Source: Salegentibacter agarivorans
Lineage (GTDB): Bacteria; Bacteroidota; Bacteroidia; Flavobacteriales; Flavobacteriaceae
Direction: 5' to 3'
DNA length: 41,450 nucleotides
Assembly (NCBI RefSeq): GCF_900113135.1
Contig: NZ_FOOH01000034.1
Location: 1-41,450 of the forward strand
Under the pieces are notes generated by a model that searched no databases, was not told the DNA's origin, and worked only from the letters and a program-made list of their open reading frames with translations. Below, in pieces: positions 7,698-15,591 of this stretch. Numbering within the stretch: the first letter of the stretch is position 1; every line of letters begins with the position of its first letter. The translations under genes and the position numbers were made by a program.

Positions 7698-8558
7698 CTA
7701 ATGATTTAAAGTGCCCGCGTTTACCACCGGCGTTGCATCTTTATCGCTACAAAGTACCACCATTAAATTGCTTACCATAGCGGCACGTCTTTCGGCATCA
7801 AGATCTACAAGATTCTTTTCGCTTAACTGGTGTAACGCCATCTCTACCATTCCCACTGCACCCTGTACAATTTTATGACGGGCGGCAACTATTGCGGTTG
7901 CTTGCTGGCGTTTAAGCATTGCGCTGGCGATCTCATTAGCATACGCCAGGTAACCAATTCTGGCTTCCAAAACTTCAATTCCGGCAATATTTAAACGTTC
8001 TTCGAGCTCCTTTTCCAGGGCGTCACTTACTTCGTTTACGCTGGAACGCAGGGTGATATCCTCGTCTAAGCCTTCATCTGCAAAATTATCATAAGGATAG
8101 AGACTGGCAAGTTTTCTAACTGCAGCATCGGTTTGTACCACCACAAAATTTTCATAATTATCTACATCAAAAGAAGCTTTGTAGGTATCACGAACGCGCC
8201 AAACCAGGATGGTGCTTATCATTACCGGGTTTCCTAATTTGTCGTTCACTTTTAGGCGCTCGCTATCAAAGTTTCGGGCCCTTAAAGAAATTTTCTTTTT
8301 GGTGTAAAATGGGTTCACCCAAAAGAGTCCGTTCTTTTTAACCGTTCCCTTGTAATCACCAAAGAGTAAAAGCACTCTGGAGCCATTTGGATTTACCAGG
8401 ATTAGCCCGGGTAGGATAAAAAGCGAGATAATGATTCCCAAAATAAACCACGCATTATTTAAAATAATAAATCCGATAATACTTCCGAAGAATAATAATA
8501 GAAAAACAAACAACATAATATAGCCGTTTGAAGCATGGAGATCTTTTTCCTGAGTCAT
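7698..8558 (-). CDS. SPFH/Band 7 domain membrane protein
   Basis: A 286-residue protein with two N-terminal hydrophobic helices (about residues 13-33 and 36-55), then an SPFH/Band 7 domain. The domain contains NPFYTKKKISLRARNFDSE and VNDKLGNPVMISTILVWRV, followed by the helical region ERLNIAGIEVLEARIGYLAYANEIASAMLKRQQA. SPFH proteins form large ring- or cage-like oligomers at membranes and organise partner proteins or proteases. First gene of the four-gene operon running down to the HAD phosphatase. It has no NfeD partner nearby. Start is the ATG at 8556-8558. Confidence 0.88.
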   Translation of the reverse strand: MTQEKDLHASNGYIMLFVFLLLFFGSIIGFIILNNAWFILGIIISLFILPGLILVNPNGSRVLLLFGDYKGTVKKNGLFWVNPFYTKKKISLRARNFDSERLKVNDKLGNPVMISTILVWRVRDTYKASFDVDNYENFVVVQTDAAVRKLASLYPYDNFADEGLDEDITLRSSVNEVSDALEKELEERLNIAGIEVLEARIGYLAYANEIASAMLKRQQATAIVAARHKIVQGAVGMVEMALHQLSEKNLVDLDAERRAAMVSNLMVVLCSDKDATPVVNAGTLNH

Positions 8559-8655
8559 AATATTTAAAATTGGTTGATATTAAAATGATATCATAAATAT
8601 ATTGCATTAATTCTTAACTGAGAAAAATTTAACATATTAAAAATTTGGGCTTCGC

Positions 8656-8663
8656 TATATTTG
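8656..8663 (+). promoter_or_regulatory. Putative Bacteroidetes -7 promoter box for the S1/P1 nuclease gene
   Basis: TATATTTG matches the Bacteroidetes -7 consensus TAnnTTTG and lies 56 nt before the ATG at 8719. No clear -33 TTG element at the right spacing was found, so this is a partial match. Confidence 0.4.
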
Positions 8664-8718
8664 CCGAAAATCTAAAGGAGATTCACCTATATCTTCTTAA
8701 TCTTTAAAAATTCAATAA

Positions 8719-9501
8719 ATGAAAAAATTACTGCTATTTGCTTTGTTGGTTATAATTGGAAACACCGGTTTCTCTAATGATAATGAATGGGGGAAAACCG
8801 GGCACAGGGCTACTGGAGAAATCGCCGAAAATTATTTAAATAAGAAAGCTAAAAAAGCAATAGATAAAATTTTAAACGGCCAAAGTTTGGCCTTTGTGGC
8901 GAATTATGCCGATGATATTAAAAGTGATCCAGATTTTAGGCAATATGGCCCCTGGCATTATGTGAATTTAGCCGAAGGACAAACTCAATATGATGAGAAA
9001 ACCGCCAACCCAAAAGGAGATCTTTACCAGGCTATTTTAAAATGTAAAAAGGTATTAAAAGATGAAAATGCTTCAAAAGAAGACAGGCAGTTTTATCTGA
9101 AAATGCTGGTTCATTTTGTAGGGGACCTTCACCAACCTTTTCACGTGGGAAGAGCTGCCGATAAAGGCGGTAATGATGTGCAGGTTCGTTGGTATAACGA
9201 GGGATCTAACATTCACCGGGTTTGGGATAGCCAGATGATAGATTCTTACCAAATGAGCTATACAGAGCTTGCAGTAAATACCAAACAATTAAGCAGAGCT
9301 CAAATTAAAGCTATTGAAGAAGGAGAAGTTATAGATTGGGTGTATGAGTCTGGTGAAATGGCAAGCGAGCTTTATAATTCAGTTGAAATGGGGGAGAAAT
9401 TAGGTTATGAATATATGTATCATCACCTGCCTACTGTTTTGCAGCAATTGCAAAAAGGCGGAATTCGTTTGGCAAAAATATTAAACGAGATTTACGGATA
9501 A
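8719..9501 (+). CDS. Secreted S1/P1-type zinc nuclease
   Basis: A 260-residue exported nuclease of the S1/P1 family, which cleaves single-stranded DNA and RNA using three zinc ions. After a signal peptide, the mature chain is expected to start just before or at Trp24 (WGKTGHRATGEIA); in this family the N-terminal Trp itself binds zinc. The ligand pattern is complete and correctly spaced: Trp24, His29, Asp65, His80, His132, Asp136, His142 (in HFVGDLHQPFHVG), His166 and Asp170 (NIHRVWD). It is a single gene, flanked by a divergent SPFH operon and a bidirectional terminator downstream. Likely used for scavenging nucleic acids outside the cytoplasm. Confidence 0.93.
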   Translation: MKKLLLFALLVIIGNTGFSNDNEWGKTGHRATGEIAENYLNKKAKKAIDKILNGQSLAFVANYADDIKSDPDFRQYGPWHYVNLAEGQTQYDEKTANPKGDLYQAILKCKKVLKDENASKEDRQFYLKMLVHFVGDLHQPFHVGRAADKGGNDVQVRWYNEGSNIHRVWDSQMIDSYQMSYTELAVNTKQLSRAQIKAIEEGEVIDWVYESGEMASELYNSVEMGEKLGYEYMYHHLPTVLQQLQKGGIRLAKILNEIYG

Positions 9502-9520
9502 TTTGATTCCAAAACATTCA

Positions 9521-9557
9521 AAAAAGCCATTGTGGAAACTTCTACAATGGCTTTTTT
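9521..9557. terminator. Bidirectional terminator between nuclease and AlkB genes
   Basis: GCCATTGT (9526-9533) pairs with ACAATGGC (9544-9551), with an A-run before and a T-run of seven after. The symmetrical A and T tracts let it serve both converging genes. It shows what a plain convergent terminator looks like here, without an inserted repeat. Confidence 0.85.
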
Positions 9558-10141
9558 TATTGAATTTGTCTAAAAGTTAGATTAATTCTGGGTGAAACAT
9601 CTTTTTTGGTTTTTGGCAGCTGGTGTTTCCAATAATGTTGCATAATGCCTTTCATAATTAAGAGGCTGCCGTGCTGAAGTTCAATTTTTTCTTTCAGGTT
9701 TTTGTTGGTTTTATGTTTAAACTGAAAGCTACGAACGCCGCCCAAACTTATAGAAGCAATTAGGGGGTTTTTGCCTAAAACTTGTTCATCATCGGCGTGC
9801 CAGCCCATACTGTCGTTTCCATCACGATAAAGGTTTGCTAGGCAGGTATTGAATTCAAAGCCGGAAACTTCTTCGGTTTGTTGTTTTAGATCTAAAATTT
9901 CTGAAGAAAAAGTTTCGGGTTTTAACTGTAAGCCCGAATAGGTATAAGAAATTCCTTTTTCAGCAAAAAAAGCGGTTAAACGTGGCTGCGGAATTTCTTT
10001 GCCGAAGAGTTTAATATTTTGCTGTTGCCAGGAAACTTCCTTCAGCAATTTTTCGAATAAAAAATTGGCCTTTTCAGTATTAAGAAAATGGGGGAAATAT
10101 TCTAATTCTGCTTGTGGCAAGCTAAAAATTTTAGACTTCAT
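9557..10141 (-). CDS. alkB: AlkB-like 2-oxoglutarate/Fe(II) dioxygenase (DNA alkylation repair)
   Basis: The ATG at 10139-10141 gives 194 residues starting MKSKIFSLPQAELEYFP; a longer upstream start would run into the DoxX-like gene and is rejected. AlkB enzymes remove methyl groups from damaged bases by oxidative demethylation. The iron ligands are visible: His115 and Asp117 in SMGWHADDEQ and His173 in the YWKHQLPKT block. The 2-oxoglutarate-binding signature RxNxTFR is present as RINLTFR (Arg185 to Arg191). The size and the PRLTAFF and YSG motifs fit the ALKBH2/3-like branch. It starts 2 nt after the stop of the upstream membrane protein gene, so the two are one transcription unit. Confidence 0.92.
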   Translation of the reverse strand: MKSKIFSLPQAELEYFPHFLNTEKANFLFEKLLKEVSWQQQNIKLFGKEIPQPRLTAFFAEKGISYTYSGLQLKPETFSSEILDLKQQTEEVSGFEFNTCLANLYRDGNDSMGWHADDEQVLGKNPLIASISLGGVRSFQFKHKTNKNLKEKIELQHGSLLIMKGIMQHYWKHQLPKTKKDVSPRINLTFRQIQ

Positions 10142-10143
10142 CT

Positions 10144-10503
10144 TTAAAATTGTAAATAAAACCAGGCCCAGTACATTAGAAAAAACTGTAACGGTATTCT
10201 TAAAATTAAAGCCCATTTTGGGATGTCCGCGCCGGCTTTTTTGGAAGAAAGCATATAAAAATGTACAAGTAGAAAAACTAGGAGCATTAAATTAATCCCG
10301 TAGATGGCCAGGTCTTTGGTTTCAGAAAAAAAGAGTAGAAAACCCAGAAAAATTTCTGCCAATCCGCTTAAAAAAACCAGTGGTTTATGCGCCGGTAAAT
10401 ATCGCGGCATAATTCGCATATACATTTGAGGTTTTATAAAGTGAATAATACCGGCTACGATGTACATCGCGCCCATTAGGTAAAGGTGCCAGGGATATTG
10501 CAT
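10144..10503 (-). CDS. DoxX-like small integral membrane protein
   Basis: A 119-residue protein with four predicted membrane helices (roughly 8-24, 43-60, 66-86 and 97-116). The opening (YLMGAMYIVAGIIHFIKPQMYMRIMP) and the loop PRYLPAHKPLVFLSGLAEI are typical of DoxX-related proteins in Flavobacteria. Biochemical role unknown; some relatives have been linked to redox stress. It precedes alkB by 2 nt, which suggests co-expression with the repair enzyme. Confidence 0.8.
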   Translation of the reverse strand: MQYPWHLYLMGAMYIVAGIIHFIKPQMYMRIMPRYLPAHKPLVFLSGLAEIFLGFLLFFSETKDLAIYGINLMLLVFLLVHFYMLSSKKAGADIPKWALILRIPLQFFLMYWAWFYLQF

Positions 10504-11081
10504 AATTTAAAGATAAAAATATATTTTTATGAGAGCGTGTAATTATAATAATAATACCGCTAGGTATTAAAAATTTTGTGTAATTCACTAAAATAGAGTA
10601 ATTTTCGGCTCCCAATTTACAACCTAACTTAATCTATATTGAAACATAATTACCTGCTATTTTTATTAGATAATTGAGATTAATATGCCCTGAGGTTTGT
10701 CTCATACATTAAATAATTTGTTCGCTACAACGGCTCGTTAAATCGAAGCCGCGTGTTGGAATAGGTTATATAGCTCAAGATTGTTTCCTCAATAAAAAGG
10801 GAACTTTCTCTAATCTCTACACAGTTTCAGTCTTAGAAAGTAAGGCTAATAAATTGGGAATTTTCAGCACTAAATTAATCTGTCTTAAAAAAGATGGGTA
10901 TTTAATATTATTGGTCTTTTTAAAAGAAAATAGGGTTTTCAGAAAATATCTTTTTTACAAAACTTTTACCGTTTTAAGATGAATCCTAAAATTAAGGGAA
11001 CTATTGGTTGGTCAAATATTAAAAAAAAGTTAATTTAACATAGTCTATAGCCCCTGGGTAAGAACTTAACAAGGAAAATAA
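10504..11081. other. 578-nt gene-free region upstream of the hybrid kinase
   Basis: No credible coding frame is seen. The first 110 nt hold the leader of the DoxX-like gene. A degenerate repeat lies at 10673-10717, followed by a possible hairpin around 10728-10766 in which CAACGGCT pairs with AGCC and GTTG across a 4-nt bulge. The rest is A/T-rich and should contain the promoter of the kinase gene. No TAnnTTTG box stood out. Confidence 0.5.
10673..10717 (+). repeat. Degenerate REP-like repeat, copy B
   Basis: ATTGAG, TTAAT, CCC, TGAG-loop-CTCA and ATTAAATAA occur in the same order and spacing as at 40059-40103, allowing small gaps. The core forms a small TGAG/CTCA hairpin with a 6-nt loop. 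The similarity was aligned by eye and is only moderate. Confidence 0.45.
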
Positions 11082-13295
11082 TTGAGTATAAAGTACATTT
11101 CTGTTTTACTAATTTCCCTGGTATCCGGCATTGCTTTCTCACAGTCTAAAGAAAGTGAAAGCTGTGATAGTATTAAGGAACTACTAGACTTATCTACAGA
11201 TGCCATGTATTCCTATGAATATAACAAGGCCATTGATTATTCCCTGAACTTAATTGAGCTTGCCGAGGAAGAAAAAGATTACTACCACCTTTACCACGGC
11301 TATAATAACCTGGGAATTACGTACGATGAATTGTATGATACTATTAGGGCTAAAGAAAGTTATGAGAACGCGCTTAAGTATGCTAAAATTGTAGAGAACG
11401 ATACTTTACTTTGGTGGGCATACAACAATCTTGGTAATATGTTTACTTCCAATAAGCAAACTATAGACCAGGGTTTTGCATATTACGATAAAGCGATAAA
11501 AGCTGCGTCTAACCTTGAAGATGCAGATAGTAGAGCCACACCGCTTATGAATAAAGGCTGGACGCATCTATATTTAGAAGAGTATGACGAAGCTTTTCCC
11601 TATCTAGTACAAGTCGAGAAACTGGTAGAAGATATCAAAGATCCTTATATGCTAAGCCAGGTTGCGTCCCTTTTTGGAACCTACTATTTAGGAAAAGAGA
11701 ATTTAGAAGAATCTAAGAAATATTATGAAAAAGCTATTAAAATAGCTGAAAGAGATTCCCTGTATTATGAGGCGGTAACGGCTTATGATGGTTATGCTGA
11801 AGCTTTGTTTAAAAATAACGAATTTAAAGAAGCTTATAACGCGTTAGATAAATATATAGAATATGATGCTGAACTTTATGAAAAGGAAAAGCTAGAACAA
11901 ATGGAATCTGCGCAGGCGCGGTTTGAAACCAAGCGCTATCGCGAAAATCTTGAAATAGCCAAAAGGGAGCAAAAGTATAAAGATGAGGTAATTGCCAAAT
12001 CTCAGCAAAATTCCATCATCATGATTATTTCTTTAATCGTGATGTTATTTTTTATAATCCTGCTTGTTAGAAATAACAACTCAAGGAAAAAGCTAATTTC
12101 CCAACTAAAAAATAAAAACAGCGAATTATTTTCGGCCAAAGAAGAAGCAGAGCGTTTATCTATGCTAAAAAGCCAGTTTTTCTCTACGGTAAGTCACGAG
12201 TTAAGAACCCCGCTCTATGGGGTAGTAGGACTTACCTCGTTATTGCTGGATGATAAAAGCCTGAAGAAACACGAAAGCGATTTAAAATCCTTAAAATTCT
12301 CAGCCGATTATCTTTTGGCGCTAATTAACGACGTGTTGCAAATGAATAAAATGGAATCTAAACAGGTAAAACTGGAAAATGTTCCATTTAATCTTCATGA
12401 ATTAATATTAAGTATTGTAAATACTTTTGAGTTTACACGACTCCAGAACAAGAATAAGGTACATTATAATATAGATGAAAACGTACCCCAAAATCTTATT
12501 GGAGACCCTGTAAGGCTTTCTCAAATTTTAATGAACCTGGTGGGAAATGCGGTGAAGTTTACCGAAAATGGTAACATTTATATAAATGTAGAGTTACAGG
12601 CTAAGGTAGAGGATAGAGCAATAATCTATTTTGAAGTAAAAGATGACGGAATTGGTATTCCAAAAAGCAAACAAAAATTAATTTTTGAAGAATTTTCTCA
12701 GCTTAAACCTTCAAATTATAATTACCAGGGAACCGGCTTAGGTTTGCCTATAGTAAAACGCCTATTACAGTTATTTGAATCTCAAATTCATTTAAAAAGT
12801 AAAGAAGGAGAAGGTTCTGTTTTTTGTTTTAGTTTAAGCCTTAAAGAAGATAAATCTTCAACAAAAAAAGTTGGATTTGCGCACGAAGTATATTTGGATA
12901 ATCTAAAAGAAAAACAAAAAATACTTATTGTAGATGACAATCGGATAAACCAGGTAGTAACGCGACGCATATTAGAGAAACAGAATTTTGAATGCGTGGT
13001 TGTTGGCAATGGGGTAGAAGCTATAGAAAGAGTTACTGCCATGGATTTTGACCTTATTTTAATGGATCTAAATATGCCGGGAATTAATGGTATGGAAACT
13101 ACCCAGCGCATTAGAAACCTGAGTAAAGACGTACCCATTGTTGCACTTACTGCAGTAGAAATTGAAGAAGTAAGAAATGAAATCTTCGCAGCCGGAATGA
13201 ATGATATTATCGTAAAACCTTATGATATAGAACGATTCTACCAAACCATAAAGCGTAACCTAAACGCAAATTTAGAGACAAGCTCAAGGAATTAA
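11082..13295 (+). CDS. TPR-containing hybrid sensor histidine kinase/response regulator
   Basis: A 737-residue sensor. A signal peptide (residues 1-20, ending AFS-Q) is followed by a periplasmic TPR region (about 35-260), a coiled stretch, one membrane helix (about 310-330), a HisKA domain with phospho-accepting His372 (STVSHELRTPLYG), a HATPase domain with N-box Asn485/Asn489, DDGIGI (521-526) and GTGLGL (550-555), and a C-terminal receiver with Asp662 (LMDLNMPG) and Lys712. It has no DNA-binding output domain, so the phosphate must pass to another protein or the receiver must act on its own kinase. The start is a TTG at 11082-11084 after AAGGAAAA; it is chosen because the signal peptide begins there. 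Monocistronic, with a long 5' region and a repeat-bearing terminator downstream. Confidence 0.92.
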   Translation: MSIKYISVLLISLVSGIAFSQSKESESCDSIKELLDLSTDAMYSYEYNKAIDYSLNLIELAEEEKDYYHLYHGYNNLGITYDELYDTIRAKESYENALKYAKIVENDTLLWWAYNNLGNMFTSNKQTIDQGFAYYDKAIKAASNLEDADSRATPLMNKGWTHLYLEEYDEAFPYLVQVEKLVEDIKDPYMLSQVASLFGTYYLGKENLEESKKYYEKAIKIAERDSLYYEAVTAYDGYAEALFKNNEFKEAYNALDKYIEYDAELYEKEKLEQMESAQARFETKRYRENLEIAKREQKYKDEVIAKSQQNSIIMIISLIVMLFFIILLVRNNNSRKKLISQLKNKNSELFSAKEEAERLSMLKSQFFSTVSHELRTPLYGVVGLTSLLLDDKSLKKHESDLKSLKFSADYLLALINDVLQMNKMESKQVKLENVPFNLHELILSIVNTFEFTRLQNKNKVHYNIDENVPQNLIGDPVRLSQILMNLVGNAVKFTENGNIYINVELQAKVEDRAIIYFEVKDDGIGIPKSKQKLIFEEFSQLKPSNYNYQGTGLGLPIVKRLLQLFESQIHLKSKEGEGSVFCFSLSLKEDKSSTKKVGFAHEVYLDNLKEKQKILIVDDNRINQVVTRRILEKQNFECVVVGNGVEAIERVTAMDFDLILMDLNMPGINGMETTQRIRNLSKDVPIVALTAVEIEEVRNEIFAAGMNDIIVKPYDIERFYQTIKRNLNANLETSSRN

Positions 13296-13344
13296 AGTCT
13301 ATTGGCAAACTTTCCCTTTGTATTAAAGCTTAATCATATAAAAT

Positions 13345-13456
13345 AAAAAAGCCTGGAAAGTCTTGTTACCGTATAGCTGAACTTGTTTCAGCTTCTAACA
13401 TCTTAGATACTGAAACAAGTTCAGGATGACGATTAAATCAACTTTCCAGACCTTTC
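13345..13456. terminator. Outer terminator-like stem enclosing repeat copy 2
   Basis: CTGGAAAGT (13353-13361) pairs perfectly with ACTTTCCAG (13441-13449). An A-run of six precedes GC at 13351, and CCTTT follows the right arm. It lies between the converging kinase and HtpG genes. The palindromic repeat at 13370-13431 occupies its loop. Confidence 0.6.
13370..13431. repeat. Two-armed palindromic repeat, copy 2
   Basis: Two exact 15-nt inverted arms, CTGAACTTGTTTCAG (13377-13391) and CTGAAACAAGTTCAG (13410-13424), surround a short centre with TTCTAAC and TTAGA. The right end GGATGACG matches the other copies, while the left end (CGTATAG) is degenerate. At 62 nt it is the shortest copy. Confidence 0.85.
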
Positions 13457-13478
13457 TAAATTTTCCTTTTCAAGGAAA

Positions 13479-15365
13479 TTATTTTACCATATCAAAACTA
13501 CGTTTTACGAAATTGGTTAACTCTTCCCCTTTAAGCAGGTTTTGAGATAATCTCGCAAGATCCAGAGAATGCTTGATTAAGCGTTCCTGTTTCTTTTCGG
13601 TTTTGGTATTTAGAATATCAGAAATTAACGGGTGATTGGTATTTACCACAAGGTTATACATTTCTGGCATATTCCCCATTCCAAACATACCACCGCCACC
13701 GGTTTGCTGCATTTCCTTCATTCGGCGCATAAACTCCGGTTGTGTGATTAACAAAGGAGCAGCATCACTATCCATAGCTTCCAGTTGTACGGTATATTTT
13801 TCCTTCGGAATTACTTTTTCAAAGTCTCCTTTTAATTTCTCTTTTTCTTCTTCAGAAAGTTTTGAAATCTTCTCTTCGTCTTTTTTGATAAGGTTATCTA
13901 CCTGATCTGAATCTACACGAACAAAAGTGATTTTCTCTTTTTCACCTTCCATTTTTTGAAGCAGGTGAGAAATAATTGGAGAATCTAATAACAACACTTT
14001 GTAACCTTTGGCTTTAGCTGCCTCAATATAACTGTGTTGCTCGTCTTGATTAGAAGCATAAAGCACAACCAGGTTTCCATCTTTATCGGTTTGGTTGACT
14101 TTTATTTTCTCCTGAAGTTCTTCAAAAGTGAAGTATTCATTCTCTACCGTTGGGTAAAGTGCAAACTTCTGTGCTTTTTCGTAGAACTTGTCTTCAGAAA
14201 GCATTCCGTATTCAATAACGATCTTAATATCGTTCCATTTTTGCTCAAAATCCTCACGATTATTATTGAAAAGAGATTTCAATTTATCGGCTACCTTACG
14301 GGTAATGTAGCTGGAAATCTTTTTCACAGCACCATCTGCCTGTAGGTAAGAACGGGAAACGTTTAACGGAATATCTGGAGAATCTATAACCCCGCGAAGC
14401 ATCGTTAAAAATTCAGGAACAATTCCTTCAACATTATCGGTTACATAAACCTGGTTTTGGTAAAGCTGAATTTTATCCTTTTGAATATTCATATCCTGCG
14501 TCATCTTAGGGAAATAAAGAATCCCGGTAAGATTAAACGGATAATCTACATTAAGGTGAATGTGAAATAAAGGTTCCTCGAACTGCATTGGATACAATTC
14601 ACGGTAAAAACTTTTGTAATCTTTATCTTCTAAATCGTTTGGTTGCTTAGTCCACGCCGGTTCAGGGTTATTGATAATATTATCTACCGTTTTGGTTTCT
14701 GCTTCGGCGTCTTCAGGAGCATCTTCCGGAAGTGGCAAAGTTTCTTCTTTTGTTCCAAATTTAATTGGGATAGGCATAAACTTGTTATACTTCACCAATA
14801 ATTCCTGGATCCTGTTTTCTTCCAAAAATTCTTCATCTTCTTCATTTATATGAAGAATGATTTCGGTTCCTCGCTCTTTTTTATCGGCATCGCCAAGTGT
14901 GAACTCGGTTGTTCCCTCACAAACCCAATGCGCTGCAGGTTCATCTTTGTAAGATTTGGTAATGATTTCTACTTTATTCGCCACCATAAAGGCAGAATAG
15001 AAGCCAAGTCCAAAATGGCCAATAATTCCGCTGTCTTTAGCCGAATCTTTATATTTTTCAAGGAATTCCTCAGCGCCAGAGAAAGCTACTTCGTTAATGT
15101 ATTTTTCAACTTCTTCTTTCGTCATTCCAACACCCTGGTCTATAACGTGAAGTTTCTTTCCTTCCTTGTCTACTTTAACCTCAATTACCGGGTTACCGTA
15201 CTTTACATCGGTTTCCCCAATATCGGTAAGGTGTTTTAGCTTTAGAGTTGCATCTGTTGCGTTAGAAATCAATTCTCTTAGAAAGATTTCGTGATCACTG
15301 TAAAGAAATTTCTTTATCAGTGGGAAAATGTTTTCTACAGAAACATTAATTTTTCCGGTTGCCAT
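13479..15365 (-). CDS. htpG: Molecular chaperone HtpG (bacterial Hsp90)
   Basis: A 628-residue cytosolic ATP-dependent chaperone, full length for bacterial Hsp90. The GHKL ATPase domain shows ELISNATDATLKLKHL (Mg/ATP-binding Asn), DQGVGMTKEEV, GHFGLGFYSAFMVA (ATP lid) and RGTEI. The middle domain carries NVSRSYLQ, whose Arg contacts the ATP gamma-phosphate. A glycine/methionine-rich segment (QQTGGGGMFGMGNMPEMYN) lies in the C-terminal dimerisation region. It is alone on its strand, divergent from the TetR-like gene and convergent with the hybrid kinase. The start MATGKINVSVENIFPL is the usual N-terminus in Bacteroidetes. Confidence 0.96.
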   Translation of the reverse strand: MATGKINVSVENIFPLIKKFLYSDHEIFLRELISNATDATLKLKHLTDIGETDVKYGNPVIEVKVDKEGKKLHVIDQGVGMTKEEVEKYINEVAFSGAEEFLEKYKDSAKDSGIIGHFGLGFYSAFMVANKVEIITKSYKDEPAAHWVCEGTTEFTLGDADKKERGTEIILHINEEDEEFLEENRIQELLVKYNKFMPIPIKFGTKEETLPLPEDAPEDAEAETKTVDNIINNPEPAWTKQPNDLEDKDYKSFYRELYPMQFEEPLFHIHLNVDYPFNLTGILYFPKMTQDMNIQKDKIQLYQNQVYVTDNVEGIVPEFLTMLRGVIDSPDIPLNVSRSYLQADGAVKKISSYITRKVADKLKSLFNNNREDFEQKWNDIKIVIEYGMLSEDKFYEKAQKFALYPTVENEYFTFEELQEKIKVNQTDKDGNLVVLYASNQDEQHSYIEAAKAKGYKVLLLDSPIISHLLQKMEGEKEKITFVRVDSDQVDNLIKKDEEKISKLSEEEKEKLKGDFEKVIPKEKYTVQLEAMDSDAAPLLITQPEFMRRMKEMQQTGGGGMFGMGNMPEMYNLVVNTNHPLISDILNTKTEKKQERLIKHSLDLARLSQNLLKGEELTNFVKRSFDMVK

Positions 15366-15519
15366 ATATTTTCGTTTTTAATACTATTTATTGTTGCTTA
15401 CCTATAGTCAAAAAAAATACCATTAAAACTCCGCTGACAAACTGACATAACCTGTAATTAATAAAATATCATTTCGTCTAAACTGCTGAAATTCAATTTT
15501 AATAGGCAGAGATATTTTT

Positions 15520-15534
15520 AACAAACATTTTGTT
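15520..15534. promoter_or_regulatory. Palindromic operator candidate upstream of the TetR-like gene
   Basis: AACAAA-CAT-TTTGTT is a perfect inverted repeat with 6-bp arms and a 3-bp spacer. A further half-site-like AAACAAAAG lies at about 15556-15564, just before the -7 box at 15567. The position, 57-72 nt before the TetR-like start codon, suits autoregulation. The link to this regulator is inferred from position only. Confidence 0.4.
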
Positions 15535-15566
15535 TAATATTATGAATTAAAACTTAAACAAAAGTG

Positions 15567-15574
15567 TATCTTTG
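15567..15574 (+). promoter_or_regulatory. Putative Bacteroidetes -7 promoter box for the TetR-aarF operon
   Basis: TATCTTTG matches TAnnTTTG and lies 18 nt before the ATG at 15592, implying a very short leader. The only upstream TTTG (15529-15532) is 34 nt away, longer than the usual 17-23 nt spacing, so the -33 element is not clear. Confidence 0.45.
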
Positions 15575-15591
15575 AAAAAGAAATAAAAATT

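Noticed and set aside
14850-15239. A 129-codon plus-strand frame opposite htpG
   Set aside because: Lies fully within htpG on the other strand; Phe-rich shadow translation with no recognisable motif.
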